Below are positions 1 to 6,203 of a stretch of 12,932 nt of DNA, one piece after another (positions within the stretch are counted from its first letter, which is position 1; every line of letters starts with the position of its first letter). Under the pieces are notes generated by a model, which saw only the letters and a program-made list of their open reading frames with translations, was not told the origin of the DNA and made no database searches. This DNA is from Rhodoferax sp. UBA4409 (GTDB lineage: Bacteria; Pseudomonadota; Gammaproteobacteria; Burkholderiales; Burkholderiaceae_C), in NCBI GenBank assembly GCA_002390825.1, contig DGQR01000053.1:1-12932 (forward strand), given 5' to 3'. A program made the position numbers and the translations under genes.

Positions 1-183
1 CCGGGCTGGAACATCAGCCTCTTCCATTACCGCAACCAGGGCGCCGACTACGGTCGCATCCTGGTCGGGCTGCAGGTGCCAGAGGCCGACGACAAGGCGT
101 TTGAAAAATTCTTACAAACCCTGAACTACCCGTATGTAGAAGAAACCCACAACCCGGTGTACCGGATGTTTCTACAAAAATGA
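1..183 (+). CDS. ilvA: Threonine dehydratase (threonine ammonia-lyase), C-terminal end only
   Basis: The window opens inside a reading frame giving 60 residues and a TGA stop. They contain the C-terminal pattern of biosynthetic threonine dehydratase: an ACT-like regulatory segment with NISLFHYRNQGADYGRILVG near the start and YPYVEETHNPVYRMFL at the end. The family deaminates L-threonine to 2-oxobutanoate with PLP, the first step towards isoleucine, and this C-terminal domain binds isoleucine or valine as an allosteric signal. The catalytic domain and start codon lie left of the window. The last codons and the stop run into a hairpin repeat that separates it from the convergent gspC. Nothing links it functionally to the secretion genes. 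Identification is from remembered family sequence and is strong for so short a piece. Confidence 0.9.
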   Translation, partial: PGWNISLFHYRNQGADYGRILVGLQVPEADDKAFEKFLQTLNYPYVEETHNPVYRMFLQK

Positions 184-219
184 TAGCTGCCCGCGCATAC
201 GGGATGCGGGCTAGGGCGC
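172..219 (+). repeat. Copy 1 of a short dispersed hairpin repeat at the ilvA/gspC junction
   Basis: Bases 183-217 align without gaps to 6258-6292 inside gspD, with 24 of 35 identical by hand count, sharing the ATAGC start, a GCGCA block, CGG, ATG and GCTA. In this copy the left stem is weak (CTA at 172-174 against TAG at 184-186) and overlaps the last codons and stop of ilvA. The right stem is the terminator hairpin listed separately. From memory this resembles a very abundant intergenic repeat of Comamonadaceae (roughly GCTAT...ATAGCTGC-GCGC...GCGCTA-AGCC). That family assignment is inference and needs a genome-wide search. Confidence 0.5.
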
Positions 220-225
220 TTTTTT
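189..225. terminator. Probable bidirectional terminator between convergent ilvA and gspC
   Basis: Bases 189-198 (GCCCGCGCAT) pair with 204-211 (ATGCGGGC) with a two-base bulge and a five-base loop. On the plus strand six T residues follow at 220-225. On the minus strand the same stem is followed by a run of five T opposite the A run at 176-180. Both T runs sit about eight bases from the stem, farther than in a textbook intrinsic terminator, so strength is uncertain. The position between two convergent gene ends supports the role. Confidence 0.5.
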
Positions 226-678
226 CGCAGTAGCGGGCAGCGCCAGCGGAGGCAAGCTCAATTCCAGCTCAACCCCTTGACGCCCGATCGTCACCGTACG
301 CCCGGCCACGCGGGTTAGTTGCCAGCCGCTGGCCAATTCAGCCCCGAGTGCAAACGGCTTGGCGGGTTTGTTGTCAATCGCGATCAAGGCAGCCCCCGCA
401 CGATCGCCACCCAGCACCCCTTGCAGCACAAACCGCGAGGCCTCTGCCGCAGGGGCCGTCACCACGGCGGGCTGGGCCGCCCCCTCGGGGGCAGCGCCCA
501 AGCCACGGGCTACCGCACTCACGTCCAACGCCTGCTCTGCGGGCTCGGCCACCCCAGCCATTGCCTGTTGCGCGGGCAAGCGCCAATGCAGGCCCCAATA
601 GACAGCGCTCAATGCTGCCAAAGTGGACAACAACAAAGCCGCCATACGAGGAGGCCACACAGAAGCGGGATAAGGCAT
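211..678 (-). CDS. gspC: Type II secretion system protein GspC (short, no PDZ domain)
   Basis: This 155-residue protein has one N-terminal membrane segment (about residues 12-30, MAALLLSTLAALSAVYWGLH), an Ala/Pro-rich linker, and a C-terminal homology region (about 80-145, containing FVLQGVLGGDRAGAALIAI and GWQLTRVAGRTVTIGRQGVE). That is the layout of GspC, the inner-membrane protein whose periplasmic HR domain docks to the N0 domain of the secretin GspD. It ends after HR, so it lacks the PDZ or coiled-coil tail of enterobacterial GspC, as other short betaproteobacterial GspC proteins do. The ATG at 678 is preferred because the membrane segment follows directly; an upstream in-frame ATG at 780 would run into gspG. 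It is transcribed away from the main operon across a 66-base gap, so it probably has its own promoter. The assignment rests on domain layout and neighbours. Confidence 0.83.
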   Translation of the reverse strand: MPYPASVWPPRMAALLLSTLAALSAVYWGLHWRLPAQQAMAGVAEPAEQALDVSAVARGLGAAPEGAAQPAVVTAPAAEASRFVLQGVLGGDRAGAALIAIDNKPAKPFALGAELASGWQLTRVAGRTVTIGRQGVELELSLPPLALPATAKKAP

Positions 679-744
679 GGGCGCATTATGATTGACCGAG
701 ACGCCTACCGGCACCCCTTCCACTTTGCTGAGCTGAAGTCCCCC

Positions 745-1176
745 ATGAGCCCACACATCCGTTTGTACCGCGCAGCACAACGCGGCTTTACCCTGATTGA
801 GTTGATGGTCGTACTGGTCATCATCGGCGTATTAGCGGCCTTGATTGTTCCGAACGTGCTGGACCGCGCCGATGACGCCCGGGTCACCGCCGCCAAAACC
901 GACATTGCCAACCTCACCCAGGCGCTCAAGCTCTACAAACTCGACAACCAGCGCTTTCCCTCTGCCGAGCAGGGCCTGCAAGCACTGGTTGCTAAGCCCA
1001 CTGTGGGCGTCATTCCGGCCAACTGGCGCCCGTACATTGACAAACTGCCCATGGATCCCTGGAACCGGGCTTACCTCTATATCAACCCCGGCCTGAAGAG
1101 CGAGGTCGATGTGATGTCCTTCGGCGCGGATGGCCAAGCCGGCGGCGATGGAAAAGATGCCGACATCAACAACTAG
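745..1176 (+). CDS. gspG: Type II secretion system major pseudopilin GspG
   Basis: This 143-residue protein is the main subunit of the periplasmic pseudopilus that drives substrates through the secretin. The leader ends at Gly14, followed by FTLIELMVVLVIIGVLAALI: the prepilin peptidase site G^F, Glu at mature position 5, then the hydrophobic assembly helix. The globular part shows family hallmarks, namely the QALKLYKLDNQRFPSAEQGL region, a PMDPWNRAY stretch, and an acidic C-terminus (FGADGQAGGDGKDADI) matching the calcium-binding loop of GspG. The ATG at 745 gives a typical 14-residue leader; an in-frame ATG at 688 would lengthen it by 19 residues. No strong Shine-Dalgarno is visible at either. 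It is the first gene of the plus-strand operon, and gspH overlaps its 3' end. Confidence 0.96.
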   Translation: MSPHIRLYRAAQRGFTLIELMVVLVIIGVLAALIVPNVLDRADDARVTAAKTDIANLTQALKLYKLDNQRFPSAEQGLQALVAKPTVGVIPANWRPYIDKLPMDPWNRAYLYINPGLKSEVDVMSFGADGQAGGDGKDADINN

Positions 1177-1648
1177 CCTCGCATCCAGTCCTGCAGGCCC
1201 ACGCACCCGGTCGCGTGGCTTTACGTTGTTGGAGTTGATGATTGTGGTGGCCATCACCGGAATGGCCTCTGCCGCGGTCGCATTTGCCTTGCGGAACAGC
1301 ACCCAGACCCAGCTCGACCGTGAGGCCCAGCGCCTGGTCGCGCTCCTCGAAGCGGCTCGGGCCGAATCCCGCGCCACCGGAGTCAGCTTGCAGTGGCGGG
1401 CCACGCCCGGCGGATTTGAGTTCACCGATGGCATCAAAACCAGGCCCCAGCGCTGGGACCCCACCACCCTGCAGGCCCGCAGCGAAACACCGGTTGTCTT
1501 GGGCCCGGAGCCTGTCATAGGCCCCCAAACTATTCGCCTGAGCAACAGCGACGCTGCAGGCCCCAGCCGGTGGGTGACCACCGATGGCCTTCGGGCCTTT
1601 GAGGTGCGCAACGCGGCGCCCGCAGGACCAACGGGGGCCGCACCGTGA
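1148..1648 (+). CDS. gspH: Type II secretion system minor pseudopilin GspH
   Basis: This is a class III signal peptide protein of 166 residues from the ATG at 1148. The prepilin peptidase site is G24^F25 in RSRGFTLLELMIVVAITGMA, with Glu at mature position 5, then a long helix and a small globular domain. GspH is a minor pseudopilin near the pilus tip, and its place between gspG and gspI in the canonical G-H-I-J-K order is decisive because H proteins vary much in sequence. The start is uncertain: in-frame ATGs lie at 1130, 1148 and 1157, all inside the end of gspG, with no clear ribosome binding site. Any of them gives an unusually long leader (19 or more residues) before the cleavage Gly. 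Confidence 0.85.
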   Translation: MEKMPTSTTSLASSPAGPRTRSRGFTLLELMIVVAITGMASAAVAFALRNSTQTQLDREAQRLVALLEAARAESRATGVSLQWRATPGGFEFTDGIKTRPQRWDPTTLQARSETPVVLGPEPVIGPQTIRLSNSDAAGPSRWVTTDGLRAFEVRNAAPAGPTGAAP

Positions 1649-2019
1649 TGTGGCATCGCCGCTGGCATGGCAAACAGGGCTTTACACTGATCGAGGTGTT
1701 GGTTGCGCTGGCCATTGTGGCTGTCACGCTCATCGCCGGGCTGCGCGCCAGCGCCACCATGACCCGGAGTACCGAGCGCCAGAGCAGCCGGGTGCTGGCC
1801 CAGCTCTGTGCTGAAAATGCGCTGGTGCAATACCGCCTGAGCGGTCAGCTCCCGGATGTGAGCGACAGCACCCAAGAGTGCGCGCAAGCGGGCCAATCCT
1901 TCGAATTGCGGCTCCTGGTGCAGTCCACACCCAACCCGAACTTTCGCCGGGTCGAAGCGCGGGTAGCCAAAGACGGCGCCCCCCTGCTCCAGCTCAGCAC
2001 TGTGTTGGGGCGCTACTGA
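1648..2019 (+). CDS. gspI: Type II secretion system minor pseudopilin GspI
   Basis: This 123-residue protein has a short leader ending at Gly11, then FTLIEVLVALAIVAVTLIAG, the conserved pseudopilin cleavage site, Glu+5 and membrane helix. The size and the post-helix segment (TMTRSTERQSSRVLAQLCAE) fit GspI, which nucleates the I-J-K tip complex of the pseudopilus. The ATG at 1648 overlaps the gspH stop as GTGATG. A GTG at 1645 would add one residue. The 3' end overlaps gspJ in an ATGA-type junction, so translation of H, I and J is probably coupled. Function follows from motif, size and position. Confidence 0.92.
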   Translation: MWHRRWHGKQGFTLIEVLVALAIVAVTLIAGLRASATMTRSTERQSSRVLAQLCAENALVQYRLSGQLPDVSDSTQECAQAGQSFELRLLVQSTPNPNFRRVEARVAKDGAPLLQLSTVLGRY

Positions 2020-2711
2020 TGCAACGCCTTTCCCGCCGCACCGATAGCGCTGGCTTCACCCTGATCGAACTCTTGGTGGCGCTCGCCGTCATGGCGCTCA
2101 TGACCACCATGGGGTGGCAAGCCCTCGCGGGCATGCAAAGTGCCATGGAGGGCAATCGCAGCCACAACGATGCGGTGCTCACCACCGAGGCGGGCCTGAA
2201 CCAATGGACCGCCGATCTCGACGCCATGCAAGAGATCCCCCAAACCCGCAGCCTTGACTGGGACGGCCGGGCCCTGCGCCTGACGCGCCGCAGCGCTCAA
2301 CAAGGCGATGGCGCTTACGTCGTGGCATGGACACGGGCAGAACGCGCGGGCCGGGCCGTCTGGCTGCGTTGGCAGTCAGGCCCTGTCAGCACCCGCGAAA
2401 GCTGGCAGGCTGCCTGGGGCGCAGCGGCTGCGTGGGCGCAAGGCGCACAGGCGAGCACCGTCAATGCACTTGCGGGCAACACCAGCAGCATCCGCCCGGC
2501 AGAGGTCAGCATCACCGCACTGTCTGCATGGCAATTGTTTTACTACCGCGGAGGCGCGTGGAGCAACCCCCTCTCCAGCGCCGGTGCACAGGACGCTGCA
2601 GCCCTGCCCGACGGGATACGCCTTGTCTTGACGCTGGACGCCCCCCATCCGCTGGCCGGCACCCTCGTACGGGATTGGGCCCGGCCAACTCTGTCGGGAG
2701 CTACCCCGTGA
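2019..2711 (+). CDS. gspJ: Type II secretion system minor pseudopilin GspJ
   Basis: This 230-residue protein has leader MQRLSRRTDSAG, cleavage after Gly12 and FTLIELLVALAVMALMTTMG as the helix, with Glu at mature position 5. The body is larger than in G, H or I, as expected for GspJ (family about 190-230 residues). A predicted strand segment near residues 170-180 (WQLFYYRGGAWSNPL) and a PDGIRLVLTL strand near the end are typical of GspJ, where the latter precedes the terminal region. GspJ forms the tip complex with GspI and GspK. The start ATG at 2019 shares one base with the gspI stop. The frame stays open upstream into gspI, but those codons belong to gspI. Confidence 0.92.
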   Translation: MQRLSRRTDSAGFTLIELLVALAVMALMTTMGWQALAGMQSAMEGNRSHNDAVLTTEAGLNQWTADLDAMQEIPQTRSLDWDGRALRLTRRSAQQGDGAYVVAWTRAERAGRAVWLRWQSGPVSTRESWQAAWGAAAAWAQGAQASTVNALAGNTSSIRPAEVSITALSAWQLFYYRGGAWSNPLSSAGAQDAAALPDGIRLVLTLDAPHPLAGTLVRDWARPTLSGATP

Positions 2712-3676
2712 AAGTCCAGCGCGGCGCGGCCATCCTGACGGCCTTGTTACTCATGGCGCTGGTCGCCACGCTCAGCACCGCAGCGCTCTGGCAACAAGCG
2801 CGCGCCTATGACCTCGAAGCGGCAGAGCGGGCCCGTGTGCAAGCAAACTGGGTCCTGCAGGGCACCACCGACTGGGCGCGCCTGATTCTGCGGGAAGACG
2901 CCCGCTCCGGCACGGTTGACCATCTGGGCGAACCCTGGGCCATCACCCTGCAAGAGGCCCGACTCAACACGTTTCTGGCCAACGGCTCCGCCAACGCAGA
3001 AGACTTACCCACCGACGTCCTGCAAAACGCCTACCTTTCCGGCAATATCAACGACTTGCAGGCTCGCCTGAACGTCACCAACCTGATGCTGGACCAGCAA
3101 GTCCACGAGCCGACACGCAACGCGTTTATCCGGCTGTTTGACCTGCTCAAGCTCCCGCCGGCCGAATTACAACTGTTGATCAACAATTTGCAAGCCGGCC
3201 TGGAGGCCCCCAAAGTAGGCCAAGAAAGAGCCTCGAGCCCCGGCAACACCCCCTTGCTGCCCCGCAACCTCGACCAACTGGCATGGCTGGGCGTCTCGCA
3301 GCGCAGCCTGGCCCAATTGCGGCCGAATGTCGTTGTCCTCCCGGACCGCAGCACGGTCAATATCAACACGGCGCCGGCGCTGGTGCTCCAAGCCATCATC
3401 CCCGGAATGGACGGGGCCAGCGCCCAACGCCTCATCGACAGCCGGGCAAAAAGCCCGCTTCGAAGTATGGGCGACGCGCCTGCCGCATCGGGCTTGCCGC
3501 AATCGGCCTTCCAAGACAACTTGGTCAGTGTGAACTCGCGATTCTTTGAGGTCCGCACCCGCCTGCGGATCGGCACGCTCACGACCCAGGAGCGCACCGC
3601 CGTCCTGCGCGAAGGTTTACAGGTGAAATCTCTCTGGAAAGAACGTGAGGCGCCGCAAGATGCCTCCGTACAATGA
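2708..3676 (+). CDS. gspK: Type II secretion system minor pseudopilin GspK
   Basis: This 322-residue protein starts at GTG 2708, overlapping the gspJ stop as GTGA. The leader is very short (MKVQRG) and is followed by AAILTALLLMALVATLSTAA. Mature position 5 is Thr instead of the conserved Glu, which is the known hallmark of GspK and fits its place at the extreme tip, where it caps the pilus. The middle holds a large alpha-helical domain. Near residue 216 comes TVNINTAPALVLQAIIPGMD, a SAM-like/helix-hairpin-helix segment characteristic of the family. The frame is open far upstream, inside gspJ, but no pseudopilin leader exists there, so the GTG start is well supported. Confidence 0.95.
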   Translation: MKVQRGAAILTALLLMALVATLSTAALWQQARAYDLEAAERARVQANWVLQGTTDWARLILREDARSGTVDHLGEPWAITLQEARLNTFLANGSANAEDLPTDVLQNAYLSGNINDLQARLNVTNLMLDQQVHEPTRNAFIRLFDLLKLPPAELQLLINNLQAGLEAPKVGQERASSPGNTPLLPRNLDQLAWLGVSQRSLAQLRPNVVVLPDRSTVNINTAPALVLQAIIPGMDGASAQRLIDSRAKSPLRSMGDAPAASGLPQSAFQDNLVSVNSRFFEVRTRLRIGTLTTQERTAVLREGLQVKSLWKEREAPQDASVQ

Positions 3677-4886
3677 AGCCGATATGCGTCAGCACCTCGT
3701 CATGCCTCCACCACCCCATGCAACGCAGGCTGCATGGGACTGGGTCCGCAGCGACAGCCCGCACAGCAACCAGCGTTTGCCTACCGTGCCCTCTGTTGGC
3801 TCCGGTGCTGACACCACGGTTTTGATTGTGCCCGCAGCGGCCCTGTCTTGGCACCGCATCACGCTGCCGCCGGGGCTGCTAGGCCGCGAGGGTCAGGCCC
3901 GCCAACCCGCCAAACTCAAATCGGTACTCGAAGGTCTGCTGGAAGACCAGCTCTTGGATGATCCGGTGCAGCTGCATTTTGCGCTGCAGGCCACCAGTGC
4001 CGAGACCGGCCCCTGGTGGGTGGCGGTATGCCAGCGTCACTGGCTCAACGAACAAATTCAACAGCTGCGCCAAGCCGGGCACACCTTGCACAGCATCGTC
4101 CCCGAGTGGGGACCCGGCTCCTCCGATACCCCGCTAGCACTCTGGCTGACCGGGGAGGTAGAGACGGCAGAGTGGACATGGGCCGATAGCGCAGGCGTGC
4201 ATCGCCGCAGCGCAGCACAAGCCCCGGCCGCATTTTTAGCCCCTGCCCAGCAAGCCAGCGCTGCCCTGTTTGCCGAGCCAGCGTGCGCTGAACTTGCAGA
4301 GTCACAAACCCACCGGGAGGTCACGGTGCAACACCGTGCGGACCGCTTGCGCGCCGCCGCCAACGGCCCCTGGAGTCTTGCGCAAGGCGAATTTGCCAAC
4401 CGCCATGCCTTGTTGCAGCGAGTGACTGAAACTGCAGCGGCGCTATGGCAAGCACCTGCCTGGCGGCCAGCCCGTTGGGCGCTGGGTGTACTCGCTGCGG
4501 TGCAGCTGGTAGGCCTGAACCTGCAGGCGTGGCAAGCCCGCCAAGCGCTGACTGAGCAGCGCAGTGCGATCCAGAGTGTGCTGGTCAGTACCTTTCCGGC
4601 CACCACGGTAGTGGTCGATGCACCTTTGCAAATGCAGCGTGCGGTAGAAGCCCTGGGACAGGCCGGCGGGCAGACACGGGCGCGCGACATGGAGCGACTT
4701 TTAGAGGCTTTTGGCACGGTAGCCCAAGCGGATACTGCACCGTCCGCTATCGAATACGTAGCAGGCGAGTTACGGATAACGCCTCCTGCCGGAAATGCAG
4801 AGCCCCCGGCTTCGTTGCGCGACGGCCTGCAAAACAAAGGCTTGCGCCTTCGGACCGAGGGCACCACCTGGGTGCTGAGCCCATGA
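3660..4886 (+). CDS. gspL: Type II secretion system inner-membrane platform protein GspL
   Basis: This is a 408-residue bitopic protein. The N-terminal two thirds form the cytoplasmic actin-like region that in the family binds the ATPase GspE; a recognisable strand pattern appears at about residues 45-110 (TTVLIVPAAALSWHRITLPP, LEGLLEDQLLDD). One membrane segment lies at about 273-293 (WALGVLAAVQLVGLNLQAW), followed by a periplasmic ferredoxin-like domain. The start is uncertain. ATG 3660 has TGAGG nine bases upstream and is chosen; GTG 3645 (preceded by GGA) and ATG 3684 are alternatives. It overlaps the end of gspK and shares an ATGA junction with gspM, its usual partner. The sequence is diverged, so order and topology carry much of the call. 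Confidence 0.9.
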   Translation: MPPYNEADMRQHLVMPPPPHATQAAWDWVRSDSPHSNQRLPTVPSVGSGADTTVLIVPAAALSWHRITLPPGLLGREGQARQPAKLKSVLEGLLEDQLLDDPVQLHFALQATSAETGPWWVAVCQRHWLNEQIQQLRQAGHTLHSIVPEWGPGSSDTPLALWLTGEVETAEWTWADSAGVHRRSAAQAPAAFLAPAQQASAALFAEPACAELAESQTHREVTVQHRADRLRAAANGPWSLAQGEFANRHALLQRVTETAAALWQAPAWRPARWALGVLAAVQLVGLNLQAWQARQALTEQRSAIQSVLVSTFPATTVVVDAPLQMQRAVEALGQAGGQTRARDMERLLEAFGTVAQADTAPSAIEYVAGELRITPPAGNAEPPASLRDGLQNKGLRLRTEGTTWVLSP

Positions 4887-5356
4887 ACACCCAAACCCTG
4901 CGCACCTGGTGGAACCAGCGCCCCCCCCGCGAGCAAACCCTGCTCTCGGCCGCCGTGGTTTTGGTACTGGCCGCCCTGATGTGGACCATCGCCATTGCCC
5001 CGGCGTGGCGCACTGTCAAAGCCTACCCTGCACAACGGGCTGCGCTGGATGCCCAACTTCAACAAATGCAAACGCTGCAGGCACAAGCCACCGCGCTGCA
5101 AAGTCGCCCGGCCCTGGCACCGCAAGCGGCTCAAGCCGGGCTGCAAGCCGCAGTGACAGGCCTCGGGCCCCGCGCCAGCCTGCTGATACTCAACCAACAA
5201 GCCACCGTCACCCTCAAAGGGGTAGAGGCGGAAACCCTGGCCCGCTGGCTGGCGTTGGTGCGGGTGGAGGCCCGCATGCTGCCGACCGAGGCGCAATGGC
5301 GTCGTGACGGCCGCCTCTGGAGTGGCACGGTGACCTTCACCCTGCCGGGCGGCTGA
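4883..5356 (+). CDS. gspM: Type II secretion system inner-membrane protein GspM
   Basis: This 157-residue protein has a short cytoplasmic N-terminus, one membrane helix (about residues 20-39, LLSAAVVLVLAALMWTIAIA), a Gln/Ala-rich probable coiled coil (about 50-80) and a small periplasmic ferredoxin-like domain. This is the usual size and layout of GspM, which pairs with GspL and stabilises the GspL-GspE contact in the platform. The ATG lies in an ATGA overlap with the gspL stop. Codons 13-16 contain a run of eight C (4921-4928), a possible slippage site. The C-terminal motif LWSGTVTFTLPGG is a typical GspM-like final strand. The call is based on topology, size and position. Confidence 0.92.
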   Translation: MNTQTLRTWWNQRPPREQTLLSAAVVLVLAALMWTIAIAPAWRTVKAYPAQRAALDAQLQQMQTLQAQATALQSRPALAPQAAQAGLQAAVTGLGPRASLLILNQQATVTLKGVEAETLARWLALVRVEARMLPTEAQWRRDGRLWSGTVTFTLPGG

Positions 5357-5360
5357 TGTG

Positions 5361-6200
5361 ATGGCTACCCGCCCCGACATCCTGCGACGCGCCCAAAGGC
5401 AGCTGAACACAGGCGCCACGCGTGGCCCGTGGAGCTGGGTCGTGATGGGGGTTTTGCTGGGTCTGCTGGCAGGTGCTGTGGCATTTGCGCCGGCGCGCTG
5501 GCTGGCTGCCGGCTTGGTCTGGGCAGACGCACCCCTGCGCTTACACAACCCGACCGGCACCGTATGGAATGGCAGTGCCCAAGTGCTCCTGCGCAGTGGT
5601 GCCGAGGGCAGCAAGGCCTTGCCCGGTGACCTGCGTTGGAGCCTGCGCCCTGCCTGGTACGACAGCGGCCCGGGTGTGCGGGCCGAGTGGCGAGCAGACT
5701 GTTGCCTCAGCGCGCCCTGGATTTGGCATATGAGCGGCAGCCTGCAGTCCGCACAGCTGAGAGCGGATGATTTGCTACCAGCACAAGGCTTGCGCATTCC
5801 GGCAGGTCTGCTTACCGGCCTCGGCACCCCTTGGAACACGCTGCAGCCCCAAGGCCAATTGACGTTGGCAACCAAGGGCCTGACGGTCCGGTTGAACGCT
5901 ACCGGCACCCAACTCGGCGGCGAGCTCGCGCTGGACGCCCTGAACATGAGCACCAGCCTGTCGACCTTGCGCCCGGTGGGCAGCTACCGGGTGACCCTGC
6001 GCGGCGGCGAGCAAACAGCCATGACGCTCTCGACCCTTGAGGGGGCACTGCAGCTCAGCGGGACCGGAAAAATCGGGCCTCAAGGACTGGTCTTTACCGG
6101 AGAAGCCCGCGCCGCGGAGGGCCGTGAGGACACACTCTCCAATTTGCTGAATATCATTGGACAGCGCCAAGGCGCGCGGTCTCTGATTCAACTGGGTTAA
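5361..6200 (+). CDS. gspN: Type II secretion system protein GspN
   Basis: This 279-residue protein has an N-terminal membrane anchor or uncleaved signal (about residues 26-44, WVVMGVLLGLLAGAVAFAP) and a beta-rich periplasmic body. Family features include the early segment LRLHNPTGTVWNGSAQVLL, a Trp-rich strand (LRWSLRPAWYD) and a late LQLSGTGKIGPQGLVFTGEA stretch. GspN occurs in some T2SS operons, has no settled mechanism and is dispensable in several species. ATG 5361 is preferred; the adjacent GTG at 5358 would add one residue. It begins a few bases after gspM and ends three bases before gspD, so it links the pseudopilin/platform block to the secretin/ATPase block. Two Cys near residue 114 (DCCLSAPW) could form a local disulfide. 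Confidence 0.9.
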   Translation: MATRPDILRRAQRQLNTGATRGPWSWVVMGVLLGLLAGAVAFAPARWLAAGLVWADAPLRLHNPTGTVWNGSAQVLLRSGAEGSKALPGDLRWSLRPAWYDSGPGVRAEWRADCCLSAPWIWHMSGSLQSAQLRADDLLPAQGLRIPAGLLTGLGTPWNTLQPQGQLTLATKGLTVRLNATGTQLGGELALDALNMSTSLSTLRPVGSYRVTLRGGEQTAMTLSTLEGALQLSGTGKIGPQGLVFTGEARAAEGREDTLSNLLNIIGQRQGARSLIQLG

Positions 6201-6203
6201 GGA

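Noticed and set aside
692..720. TTGACC as a -35 box for the gspG operon
   Set aside because: No acceptable -10 hexamer lies 16-18 bases downstream; the region there is C-rich.
319..744. Upstream extension of the gspG frame, giving a 285-residue protein
   Set aside because: The extension lies opposite gspC and shows no domain, and the pseudopilin leader requires a start close to the cleavage Gly, which ATG 745 provides.
832..1896. 354-codon open frame on the minus strand
   Set aside because: Antisense to gspG, gspH and gspI; no domain or start signal, and the pseudopilin genes explain the sequence.
4058..5953. 631-codon open frame on the minus strand
   Set aside because: It is antisense to gspL, gspM and gspN, which have clear homology and matching gene junctions. 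Its product is Arg/Ser/Ala/Pro-rich with no recognisable domain, as expected from a high-GC antisense frame.
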